From CBCPMX01 sp965120355 (GTDB lineage Bacteria; Bacillota; Clostridia; Oscillospirales; Oscillospiraceae), in NCBI GenBank assembly GCA_965120355.1, contig CBCPMX010000009.1, positions 1 through 10,620 of the forward strand: 10,620 nucleotides of DNA. The letters are read 5' to 3'. The notes beneath the pieces were generated by a model that worked only from the letters and a program-made list of their open reading frames with translations, made no database searches and was not told the DNA's origin. Within the stretch, counting starts at the first letter, position 1; the number at the start of each line of letters is the position of its first letter. The position numbers were made by a program, and so were the translations under genes. Shown in pieces: positions 1-5,789 of this stretch.

Positions 1-2
1 TG

Positions 3-86
3 CTAAAAACGCCGCTTCTTTCGTTGCTGCTGTCCATATCCGTTGTATTGCTATTTGGCTCCTTGTTTATTGACGACACCATCTAA
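3..86 (+). CDS. 3' end of an unidentified gene (partial)
   Basis: This frame is open from the left edge to a TAA at 84-86 and encodes 27 residues with a hydrophobic stretch (LLSLLLSISVVLLFG) followed by a short acidic end (FIDDTI). That would suit a membrane segment at the C-terminus of a protein that starts left of the window. The product cannot be identified. An alternative is that the gene once continued in the next frame (74-313) and is frameshifted. The stretch is short, so the call rests only on hydrophobicity and on the intact frame up to the window edge. Confidence 0.25.
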   Translation, partial: LKTPLLSLLLSISVVLLFGSLFIDDTI

Positions 87-113
87 ACGAGCAGGATAAA
101 TTTTTAAACAATA

Positions 114-142
114 TTGACATCCTGTCAGGGCAGCGATATAAT
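114..142 (+). promoter_or_regulatory. Consensus sigma-70/SigA promoter upstream of the DUF362-TetR operon
   Basis: TTGACA at 114-119 and TATAAT at 137-142 are separated by exactly 17 bp, a perfect match to the vegetative consensus. Transcription would start near 149 and read through a leader of about 195 nt to the DUF362 gene. No other rightward promoter of this quality is seen before 345. Confidence 0.6.
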
Positions 143-166
143 GCAGATGCTGACACTGCGTCAGCA
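115..166 (+). promoter_or_regulatory. Two inverted repeats overlapping the promoter, candidate operators
   Basis: The first repeat is TGACA-TCC-TGTCA (115-127), which overlaps the -35 box. The second is TGCTGAC-N5-GTCAGCA (148-166), a perfect 7-bp arm pair placed at the expected transcription start. Both contain TGAC/GTCA half-sites. Symmetric sites over a -35 box and a start site are typical of repressor operators, and the operon encodes a TetR-family protein (1516-2148) that is the obvious candidate ligand. The second repeat could instead be a 5' stem-loop in the mRNA. Confidence 0.4.
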
Positions 167-344
167 AGACGTGGCGCAACCGCAGCAGCTACGCAGAGAA
201 TTGATAAACAGATGGAGCGGGAGCGCGCCTTGACTGAATGCTTCAGGCTGGCAAACACCCAGGCTTCTATGCCCGTTGACAGACAGCCGAACGATTTGCC
301 GCCAAGCATCTGACATGGAATGAAATCATGAAGGAGGTTTTACT

Positions 345-1235
345 ATGCGCGCAAAAGTCTATTTTACGCGGGAGATTTCTCCGGAAAAAGTGGTTGACCT
401 GTATCATGCCCTGGGAGTAGAATTGCCCGGCAAGGTGGCAGTAAAGGTTCACTCCGGGGAAAAGGGCAATCAGAATTTCCTGCGTCCGGAATTTTGGAAG
501 CCCATGGTGGAGGCAGTACACGGCACCATTGTGGAGTGCAACACCGCCTATGGCGACGCCTCCGGTGGTGTGCGCGACAACACTGAATCCCACCTAAAGC
601 TGCTGGATGAGCATGGCTGGACCAAGTATTTCAGCGTAGATCTGATGGACGCTGAGGGTCCCGATGTGGTTTGGCCCATCGCCAACGGCAAAGTTCTGAA
701 ACAAAATTATGTGGGCAAAAATATCGAACACTACGACTCCATGCTGGTCCTTGCCCACTTTAAGGGGCATCCCATGGGCGGCTACGGCGGGGCGCTGAAG
801 CAATTGGCCATCGGCTGCGCTTCCAGAGCCGGCAAGGCACTGATTCATTCCGCCGGCAAGACCGACGACCGCTACGAAACTTGGAACCAGCATGCCAGTT
901 CGGTCGAGTTCCCCGAAGCCATGGCTGACGCCGCCTCCAGCGTGGTGGCACATTTCAACGGAAATATCGCCTTCATCAATGTCATGAAGAACCTTTCTGT
1001 AGACTGTGACTGCTGCGCTGTGGCTGAAGATCCCTGCATGAAGGACATTGGGATGCTTGCCTCCCTGGATCCGGTGGCCATCGATCAGGCCTGCATTGAC
1101 CTGGTGATGGCTTCCGACGATCCCGGAAAAGAGCACTTTATGGAGCGGGTCACCAGCCGCAACGGCATCCACACGATTGAGGCTGCCGCCGACCTTGGAT
1201 TTGGCTCCAGAGAGTATGAGCTGATTGAACTCTGA
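345..1235 (+). CDS. DUF362 domain-containing protein
   Basis: This 296-residue protein belongs to the DUF362 family, whose biochemical role is not settled; members are often found with iron-sulfur or redox proteins. The family signature is visible as KGHPMGGYGGALKQL (residues 140-154), followed by a Cys-containing stretch (IGCASRAGK). A Cys cluster, DCDCC, sits at 220-224 with another Cys at 231, and DPVAIDQA lies at 242-249 near the C-terminus. These cysteines might hold a metal or an Fe-S centre, which is inference. No separate 4Fe-4S ferredoxin domain, present in some family members, is seen. The start is fixed by AAGGAGG at 331-337, seven bases before the ATG. It is first in an apparent operon with a flavodoxin remnant (21 bases downstream) and a TetR regulator, so a redox role is plausible. 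Confidence 0.85.
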   Translation: MRAKVYFTREISPEKVVDLYHALGVELPGKVAVKVHSGEKGNQNFLRPEFWKPMVEAVHGTIVECNTAYGDASGGVRDNTESHLKLLDEHGWTKYFSVDLMDAEGPDVVWPIANGKVLKQNYVGKNIEHYDSMLVLAHFKGHPMGGYGGALKQLAIGCASRAGKALIHSAGKTDDRYETWNQHASSVEFPEAMADAASSVVAHFNGNIAFINVMKNLSVDCDCCAVAEDPCMKDIGMLASLDPVAIDQACIDLVMASDDPGKEHFMERVTSRNGIHTIEAAADLGFGSREYELIEL

Positions 1236-1256
1236 AATTCCGAGGAGTCGTCTGCC

Positions 1257-1508
1257 ATGCGTACTAAACCCTTGACCGCCTGTTTTTCGGCCAGCGGCAT
1301 GACCGCCCGGGCCGTTAAAGAGACGGCCGGTGCCGTAGGGGCGGATCTGCATAAGATCCGCCCAGTGGCGCCCTATGCCTCCGGCGGCAGGGATATTGGA
1401 AAGGCGGAAAAGAGCATGCAGAATCACTGCCCCGGGACCACTTGGATGCAGGGAAAACTGATAAATTACGGCGCAGCAGCTGGGGCAAAATCCACGCTGG
1501 GGATGTGA
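1257..1508 (+). pseudogene. Truncated flavodoxin, N-terminal part only
   Basis: The first 45 or so of 83 residues match the start of short-chain flavodoxins: KPLTACFSASGMTARAVKE gives the beta-1 strand and the FMN phosphate loop (T/S-x-S-G-x-T type), followed by GADLHKIRP and PYASGG. Functional flavodoxins of this group run to about 150-170 residues and continue with strands carrying the WW/Trp-Tyr FMN-stacking loops. Here the sequence becomes unrecognisable after about residue 45 and stops at 83. The remaining DNA before the TetR gene is too short to hold the missing domain in any frame. GAGGAG at 1242-1247 could still drive translation. It is most simply an internally deleted, non-functional gene kept within the operon; a short peptide with a new role cannot be excluded. 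Confidence 0.6.
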
Positions 1509-1515
1509 GATCACC

Positions 1516-2148
1516 ATGCCAAAGGGTTCGGAAAAGCTAACCGCCGCCAGAAAAGAAGAGATTATCAATGCCTGCGCCGCTCTGTATGAGACCACGGGCT
1601 TTAAGGACATCTCTATTCGGGACATCGGAGACAGAACCTCATTCACCCGTACCTCCATCTACAACTATTTTCAAACCAAGGAAGAAATCTTTTTGGCCCT
1701 GCTCCAGCGGGAGCAGGAGCGCTGGATTGCGGACGTGGAAGATATCGCCCGGCAGAACTCTGCATTGTCTGCGGAGGAATTTGCGGATCAAATGGCGCAC
1801 ACATTAGAGCGGCGAAAATGTATGCTAAAGCTGGAATCCATGAATCTCTATGACATGGAGGGCAGCAGCCGCATGGAGAATCTGGTATCTTTCAAAAAAA
1901 CATATGCCGATGCCATTGACGCGGTTTCCCGCTGCCTGGAGCAATTCTTTCCCGCTATGACTGCACAGGATATCCAGGAATTTGTTTGCGCCTTCTTCCC
2001 CTTCCTCTTTGGCGTATACCCTTATGCCATGCCCACAGAAAAGCAGCGGCAGGCCATGGAACTGGCCCATGTGCCCTATACCTGTCCCTCCATCTACGAG
2101 ATCATTAAAACCTTCATCTTAAAAATGCTGCGGCCCTTTCTATCGTGA
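1516..2148 (+). CDS. TetR/AcrR-family transcriptional regulator
   Basis: This 210-residue protein has the classic TetR N-terminal DNA-binding domain at about residues 12-60: an amphipathic helix (ARKEEIINACAALYETTGF), then the helix-turn-helix with ISIRDIGDRTSFTRTSIYNYF and the following TKEEIFLALL. The C-terminal two thirds is a helical ligand-binding and dimerisation domain, including an aromatic patch (FVCAFFPFLFGVYPYAM), and is not diagnostic of a ligand. Length is normal for the family. It begins 7 bases after the flavodoxin remnant, with only a weak Shine-Dalgarno (GGGGA), so it is probably translated from the operon mRNA. TetR proteins usually repress their own operon; the inverted repeats at 115-166 are candidate binding sites. 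The stop codon lies in a terminator-like hairpin. Confidence 0.9.
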   Translation: MPKGSEKLTAARKEEIINACAALYETTGFKDISIRDIGDRTSFTRTSIYNYFQTKEEIFLALLQREQERWIADVEDIARQNSALSAEEFADQMAHTLERRKCMLKLESMNLYDMEGSSRMENLVSFKKTYADAIDAVSRCLEQFFPAMTAQDIQEFVCAFFPFLFGVYPYAMPTEKQRQAMELAHVPYTCPSIYEIIKTFILKMLRPFLS

Positions 2149-2157
2149 AAGGGCCGC
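2130..2157 (+). terminator. Hairpin overlapping the TetR stop codon
   Basis: A perfect 11-bp stem (GCGGCCCTTTC at 2130-2140 with GAAAGGGCCGC at 2147-2157) closes a 6-base loop. The TGA stop of the regulator (2146-2148) is at the loop-stem boundary. The T-tract after it is poor (TTATGCTTGG), so termination may be incomplete, or the hairpin may mainly protect the mRNA 3' end. Confidence 0.55.
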
Positions 2158-2403
2158 TTATGCTTGGGCGAATGCTGAAATGGCAGATCTCTGTCTGTGT
2201 CACCTTCTTGTCACCCTCTATGCTGTGTCGGTAAAACGCCCCCTACCCCGGTCACATGACCGCTGCATGCCTTCTCCCTGTAATCTTCAGACCCACAAGC
2301 TGGCAGCATCCCTTATCCACTGTTATTCCCCTGCAGTCAGGGAACCGCATCATTCCTGCGCTCCGCGCAACGGATGCTTCTCTTTGCAATATTTTCTTGT
2401 AGG

Positions 2404-2440
2404 CAAGGGCAAAAGTTTCATGCTTGCCCTTGTATTTTTT
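2404..2440 (+). terminator. Intrinsic terminator
   Basis: CAAGGGCAA (2404-2412) pairs with TTGCCCTTG (2424-2432) over an 11-base loop and is followed by TATTTTTT (2433-2440). This is a well-formed rightward terminator. It lies about 250 bases after the TetR stop, so it ends either read-through from that operon or a separate small RNA from within the spacer. Confidence 0.65.
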
Positions 2441-2458
2441 CAAATATTTAATTATAAT
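2430..2458 (+). promoter_or_regulatory. Possible promoter of the lipoprotein gene
   Basis: TATAAT at 2453-2458 is a perfect -10 box in an AT-rich stretch. A weak -35 (TTGTAT, 2430-2435) lies 17 bp upstream and overlaps the terminator arm. The predicted leader to the ATG at 2650 is about 185 nt and includes two short GC-rich hairpins. Confidence 0.3.
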
Positions 2459-2649
2459 GTGCTTGGATTTCATTCTATTTTTTGCGCGTTTTCTTTCCAG
2501 CCGGATATATTAAAAAATCAAAGGAAAACCGTTTTATTACATTACTCTCCTTGACCACTGCTCCTATCCCGGCCTTGCCGGGCTCCCCAGCACGCTGAAG
2601 GACCCTGCCGCCGCAGGCGGAAAAATACAGGAAGAAAGAAGATATCAAC

Positions 2650-3360
2650 ATGAAAAAAATGCTCGTATTGCTGTTAACCCTGTTCGTTTTAGCGGGATGC
2701 GGCTCCACGCAGGAAGCTGTAGCAGCCGAGGCCAGCGTTTCCCAATCTGATTTAGCCTCTGCGCGGGAATCGGGATATCAGGAGGGCTATACTGCCGCAC
2801 TAGAAGAATGTTCCGATCAGATCACTGCATTGGAAACACAGGCAGAGGAGCTGGAGTCCCAGGTTGAGACGCTTTTGGCACAACTGGATACTGCCAAATC
2901 CGAATACAGCTCCAACCTGACCGCAGAATATGACAAGGGATATTCCGAAGGATATTCCGCCGGGCAGGCGGCAGCCGAGGACGCCGTTACCAAGGCCGCG
3001 GAAGAAGAACTCTCAGCGTCCTATACCTCGGGTTATGAAACAGGCTACGCTGAGGGTTATGCGTCGGGTTACCGCACCGGAGCTTCGGAAACTGCAGCAG
3101 CTGCCGCCGCGGTATCCTCTGCGCCGGCTGGCGGCAACGCTTCCTCATCCGCATTGAGCTCCAGTCCATCCAATGCTGACGAAACATCCGCAGCATCCTC
3201 TGCACAGACAACGTCCGATGCGTCTACAACGGTTTATATCACCAACAGCGGCAGTAAATATCATCGTTCCGGATGTTCCTATCTATCCAAAAGTAAGATC
3301 GCCATCTCTCTAAGCGATGCAAAAGCCCAGGGCTATACTGCATGCAGCCGGTGTTACTGA
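2650..3360 (+). CDS. Lipoprotein with coiled coil, Gly-Tyr repeats and a C-terminal Cys/His module
   Basis: The 236-residue product starts with a lipoprotein signal peptide (MKKMLVLLLTLFVLAGC), with lipobox LAGC and lipidated Cys17, so it should be anchored on the outer face of the membrane. Residues 55-95 are a Glu/Gln/Leu-rich coiled coil. Around it are repeated G-Y-x-x-G-Y motifs (SGYQEGYTA, KGYSEGYSAG, SGYETGYAEGYASGY). Residues 140-193 are a low-complexity Ala/Ser linker. The last 42 residues (from VYITNSGSKYH) form a module also found at the C-termini of other secreted Firmicutes proteins: His205, Cys209, then Cys232 and Cys235 in a CSRC pair, which would suit a zinc site. Function is unknown. 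The Shine-Dalgarno is weak and distant (AGGAAG, 2629-2634). It stands alone and is probably monocistronic. Confidence 0.85.
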   Translation: MKKMLVLLLTLFVLAGCGSTQEAVAAEASVSQSDLASARESGYQEGYTAALEECSDQITALETQAEELESQVETLLAQLDTAKSEYSSNLTAEYDKGYSEGYSAGQAAAEDAVTKAAEEELSASYTSGYETGYAEGYASGYRTGASETAAAAAAVSSAPAGGNASSSALSSSPSNADETSAASSAQTTSDASTTVYITNSGSKYHRSGCSYLSKSKIAISLSDAKAQGYTACSRCY

Positions 3361-3858
3361 CCGCAAGTGCGTGAGCCTGTACAGGCTGGAACAACGCCAA
3401 AGCCTGTGGCGGGTCAAAGCCGCTCGAAATTACCAGCCATGCCGATTCCATGCTCACTTTTTGCAGATGGTTTGTGCACTCGGACAGAGGCTGCTCATCA
3501 GGCTGCGGCGCTGGATCGTCTCAAAGCTGGCCTTTCCAGTCCCAGGCAGCGCAGCTCCCCATTCCACCGGTATTTCCGCTGGAATGGGGAGCATTTGTCT
3601 GTCCCAAACACTGGAGGATCTCATGGTCCGCACCCCGCAGTTGGATCCGAAAGGACCGCTTCCGAATGCATAAGGACGTTCCGCCGGCCTCTGCACCGTC
3701 ACACGGCATCATACAGATTTTCCTGAAACCAGTTTCCGCTGGCACACAACTGCACGGACCTGCCGCCTGCGAATATCCCTCCAGGTTTGCTTGATTGTTG
3801 TATCAGCCCAAAGGCTCAATTAAACTGCATACTGCCGCGATAACGAATTGCAACTGGT
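3361..3858. other. Non-coding stretch between the lipoprotein and LysR genes
   Basis: Several overlapping open frames exist here on both strands, but none has a recognisable domain, a good ribosome binding site or a natural composition. Visible structure is a perfect 14-bp palindrome AGCCTGTACAGGCT (3374-3387) 13 bases after the lipoprotein stop, and a long hairpin at 3554-3592. The stretch may contain decayed coding sequence, but I cannot name a source. Confidence 0.5.
3554..3592 (+). terminator. Long hairpin, possible terminator
   Basis: A perfect 13-bp arm pair (3554-3566 with 3580-3592; GCTCCCCATTCCA and its complement) continues, after one mismatch, into three more pairs (CGG/CCG) closing a TATTT loop. 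The sequence after it on the plus strand is ATTTGTCTG, only mildly T-rich. It may terminate lipoprotein transcription about 190 bases past the stop, or be a repeat element. Confidence 0.4.
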
Positions 3859-4842
3859 TCAAACCTGTTCCCTTTCAGTCCCGGGCAATTGGCAGGCATC
3901 AAAAAGGCAGCGAATAAACTGCTGCTCCTGAGCGCTCAAAACTTTTCCCTGTTCATAACTAAGATAGATATCCGGCGCTGGGCACACACGGCTTAACCGG
4001 AGGATGACGAGAGCATCCAAATCACAGCTATTTCCTGATTTCCACAAAACCCACCCATCAGGTGCAATTTGCGCACCGACTCCGGCGAGACAGAGCGTAA
4101 AACCTGTGTCAGTATTATTCGTACTTGCGACAATCTTGGGCGTAAATCCCACCTCCCGGAAATACATATCCATGTCTTCAAATGCATTTTCTGTTCGGAT
4201 AAAAGGCACATCGCGCAGCAGAGAGAAGTCCTCCGTCTCTTCCAGCAGCTGCAGCCGCTGCTTCCATGCTTCCCCCCAGATGCGCTGAAAAAGCTCCTTC
4301 CGCGCTACTACAGAAAAATAATTGGACTTCGTTTTATCCTCCAATTGGATTGGAGCTGCACCCACATTTTTAGATTGGATTTGAATATATTCCATATCGG
4401 AGCTGATATGGCGGTCAGAAAGATTGAAGTCGTATTTCCGAATATCATTTCTTGAAGCGTTCTCAGCACGTTCCTCCAGCCGGATATGACAATTTTGTTC
4501 GACCGAAACAAACCTGGTGATCGCGTCTGACAGAAACGGCGGACAGCCCGACGGCGGAATAGAAATCAGAATCTCCCGTTTTTGCCCGGACAACTCGGCC
4601 AAATCCCGGTCTAATTGCTGCCGCATTAGAAGCACTTCCCCGGCAAATTCCGCAAATCTCTTTCCACAGGCCGTCATCGCCGCAGGACGTGTGCGCGTAA
4701 GCAGTTCCACATCCAGTTCCTTCTCCAGCCGTTGGATTTCCGCACTGAGCGCCTGCTGAGAGACCATCAACCCTGCGGCGGTAGTCCGAATACTCTCGGA
4801 TTTCGACAATTCATAAAAATGCTCTAAATTTGTAAAGTTCAT
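3859..4842 (-). CDS. LysR-type transcriptional regulator
   Basis: The product is 327 residues from the ATG at 4842. The N-terminal winged helix-turn-helix is clear: LEHFYELSKSESIRTTAAGLM, then VSQQALSAEIQRLEKELDVELLTRT, with the LysR linker helix after it (about residues 60-90). The rest is a periplasmic-binding-protein-like effector domain, with the typical ILISIPPSG strand after the linker. Its ligand cannot be told from sequence. A TTG three bases upstream (4845) would add one residue, but GGGAGGGG (4855-4848) is spaced correctly for the ATG. LysR proteins commonly regulate a divergent gene; here the divergent side has no clear protein gene but a possible small RNA (4933-5140). Length is normal, though the effector domain is fairly diverged (for example NLSDRHISSDMEYI). 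Confidence 0.9.
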   Translation of the reverse strand: MNFTNLEHFYELSKSESIRTTAAGLMVSQQALSAEIQRLEKELDVELLTRTRPAAMTACGKRFAEFAGEVLLMRQQLDRDLAELSGQKREILISIPPSGCPPFLSDAITRFVSVEQNCHIRLEERAENASRNDIRKYDFNLSDRHISSDMEYIQIQSKNVGAAPIQLEDKTKSNYFSVVARKELFQRIWGEAWKQRLQLLEETEDFSLLRDVPFIRTENAFEDMDMYFREVGFTPKIVASTNNTDTGFTLCLAGVGAQIAPDGWVLWKSGNSCDLDALVILRLSRVCPAPDIYLSYEQGKVLSAQEQQFIRCLFDACQLPGTEREQV

Positions 4843-4860
4843 CAAATCCCCTCCCGCTCA

Positions 4861-4889
4861 ATTATAGGTCAGGAATCCGTGTATTTCAA
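4861..4889 (-). promoter_or_regulatory. Promoter of the LysR-type gene
   Basis: Read on the minus strand, TTGAAA (4889-4884) and TATAAT (4866-4861) are separated by 17 bp, 11 of 12 consensus positions. The start site would fall near 4854, so the mRNA would begin at GGAGGGG with a leader of only about 12 nt, just keeping the ribosome binding site. Nearby inverted repeats TTCAA-N8-TTGAA (4885-4902) and TGAAT-TG-ATTCA (4899-4910) could be autoregulatory sites. Confidence 0.6.
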
Positions 4890-4932
4890 TATATACTTTG
4901 AATTGATTCAGAAAACGCTCTATTAGACAACA

Positions 4933-5140
4933 AAATATTTTCAATATGTAGCAGCATTATTAGAGATCCTTGGCGCAGCAGCGTTTCCATCTGTACCCGA
5001 ACAGCGCCTCTTGTTCAGAAAAGCGGCGCATAGATGATCGCAGAAAAGGGCGCCGGGTATCAGCTGTATACGGTTGCCTTCAAATTGGAATGGCAACGCT
5101 GGAAGCGCCGCGGGAATTCTCCCGCGGCGCTTCTTTGGTT
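4933..5140 (+). ncRNA. Candidate small structured RNA
   Basis: A weak promoter (4898-4926) points right, and a strong terminator ends at about 5140, giving a transcript of about 205 nt with no plausible protein. Within it are GAACA/TGTTC (around 4998-5017), GTAT/ATAC, and a longer hairpin GTTGCC-TTC/GAA-GGCAAC (5073-5097, one bulged T) immediately before the terminator. It matches no RNA family I recognise. A decayed gene whose terminator has survived is the main alternative. Confidence 0.25.
5102..5140 (+). terminator. Strong intrinsic terminator
   Basis: A perfect 14-bp, GC-rich stem (5102-5115 with 5120-5133) with an ATTC loop is followed by TTTGGTT. The T-tract is only on the right, so it acts on rightward transcription. 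No protein gene clearly ends just upstream. Confidence 0.65.
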
Positions 5141-5446
5141 GACCCATCTGGATCTGGTCGCATCATACCACAGTGCCGGCCTGCGTGATACACTTGACGC
5201 GTCGATAAGTATTCTCGCGACTTCCTCTTTCATAAAGATTGATTTCCATATCTCATGCGGCCTGGATGTCTTGCCGAATTCGCGCGTTTTCGGAAACTGT
5301 CCGGCCCAGACAGCTCAGAAGCCTCATCGCTGCGTCCATGAGTAGTATGGCCGCAGTATAGGAAAGTATGCGTCCACATAGTTGGCATTTTTTGAAAGTC
5401 AACTGATTATACTGTATGGAACAAACCTTGCATTGGAGGTGCAGCC

Positions 5447-5698
5447 ATGACTGCCATCGTGTTATTCGCTGTGTTGGGCGCATTGCTGTTTTTGCTGTTT
5501 CGCATTATGATGCTGCCCATGAAGCTATTTTGGAAACTACTAGTAAATAGTGTTTGTGGCTTTCTGATTCTGGTAATCTGGAACCTGTTTTCTGGCCTCA
5601 CAGGAATCGTGTTTGCATTGAACCTGATCACTGTGGCCGTGGTGAGTCTGCTGGGGCTACCAGGCTTCGGATGCCTGCTGTTACTGCAATTTTTGTAA
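5447..5698 (+). CDS. bofA: BofA-family pro-sigma-K processing inhibitor
   Basis: The 83-residue protein is almost wholly hydrophobic, with three membrane segments (about 2-22, 29-50 and 53-82). The C-terminal part matches BofA: KLLVNSVCGFLILVIWNLF, then the conserved ALNLITVAVVSLLGLPGFG and a hydrophobic end. Length is close to the family norm of about 85-90. In Bacillus subtilis, BofA sits in the outer forespore membrane with SpoIVFA and holds the SpoIVFB protease inactive until forespore signalling releases pro-sigma-K processing. Many Clostridia keep bofA without the complete complex, so the exact role here is uncertain. TGGAGGTG, 6 to 8 bases before the ATG, is a strong ribosome binding site. 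It converges on the next gene, with 91 bases between stops. Confidence 0.85.
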   Translation: MTAIVLFAVLGALLFLLFRIMMLPMKLFWKLLVNSVCGFLILVIWNLFSGLTGIVFALNLITVAVVSLLGLPGFGCLLLLQFL

Positions 5699-5789
5699 TT
5701 GCCCGCACTGCGCCAATGGGGCTTCCATACGCCAGAACCCATGCGCCAGAGCGGCTGTTGGACATGCATCACCAGCTCAGCTGTACCAA

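Larger units (their letters stand above)
74..313 (+). pseudogene. Open frame without a start codon, possible frameshifted continuation of the upstream gene
   Basis: This frame is open from just after a TGA at 71-73 to a TGA at 311-313. It reads like a polar, partly helical protein end, with segments such as NNIDILSGQRYNADAD and RIDKQMERERALTEC. It has no ATG and no ribosome binding site near its beginning. If the 3-86 frame slipped back by one base near 74, the two pieces would join into a membrane segment plus a hydrophilic tail. Against this, a consensus promoter and two inverted repeats lie inside it (114-166), which suggests regulatory DNA. An open run of 79 codons could also occur by chance. 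Confidence 0.15.
2158..2649. other. Intergenic region without a convincing gene
   Basis: No open frame here looks like a protein. The stretch holds several hairpins: CGGTCA-CA-TGACCG (2249-2262), TTCCC/GGGAA (2326-2344), a compound stem GCATC/GATGC with inner TGCGC/GCGCA (2347-2377) and an intrinsic terminator at 2404-2440. Two more small GC-rich hairpins lie nearer the lipoprotein gene: CCCGGC-CTT-GCCGGG (2568-2582) and CCTGC-CGCC-GCAGG (2604-2617). The first group could be a small structured RNA, the second part of the 5' leader of the lipoprotein mRNA. Confidence 0.5.
4846..5446. other. 600-base intergenic region without a convincing protein gene
   Basis: The left end carries the LysR promoter and a weak divergent promoter (TTGAAT 4898-4903, N17, TATTAG 4921-4926). 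The middle holds a run of hairpins ending in a strong terminator (5102-5140). The open frames at 4970-5188 and 5034-5345 run straight through that terminator and have no known domain or ribosome binding site. From 5141 to 5446 I see only a 28-codon minus-strand frame (5249-5163) without a Shine-Dalgarno, and the upstream region of bofA. Confidence 0.5.

Noticed and set aside
1341..1361. Short inverted repeat GCGGATCT-N5-AGATCCGC in the flavodoxin remnant
   Set aside because: It falls in the conserved coding stretch GADLHKIRP, so codon choice explains it as well as any regulatory role.
594..1658. Long minus-strand open frame (354 codons) opposite the DUF362 gene
   Set aside because: It is antisense to a gene with clear family motifs and a strong ribosome binding site, crosses into the TetR gene and has no recognisable domain.
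2180..2554. Plus-strand open frame of 124 codons in the spacer before the lipoprotein gene
   Set aside because: No ribosome binding site, odd Cys/His/Pro-rich composition, and it runs through an intrinsic terminator.
3317..3794. Overlapping open frames of about 115-120 codons between the lipoprotein and LysR genes
   Set aside because: Three frames are open over the same DNA, none has a domain or a good start, and a 13-bp hairpin interrupts them.
5163..5249. Minus-strand 28-codon frame starting MEINLYERGS
   Set aside because: Reads like part of a protein but has no Shine-Dalgarno and is too short to support.
5034..5345. Plus-strand open frame of 103 codons downstream of LysR
   Set aside because: It reads straight through a 14-bp terminator stem, lacks a ribosome binding site and has no domain.
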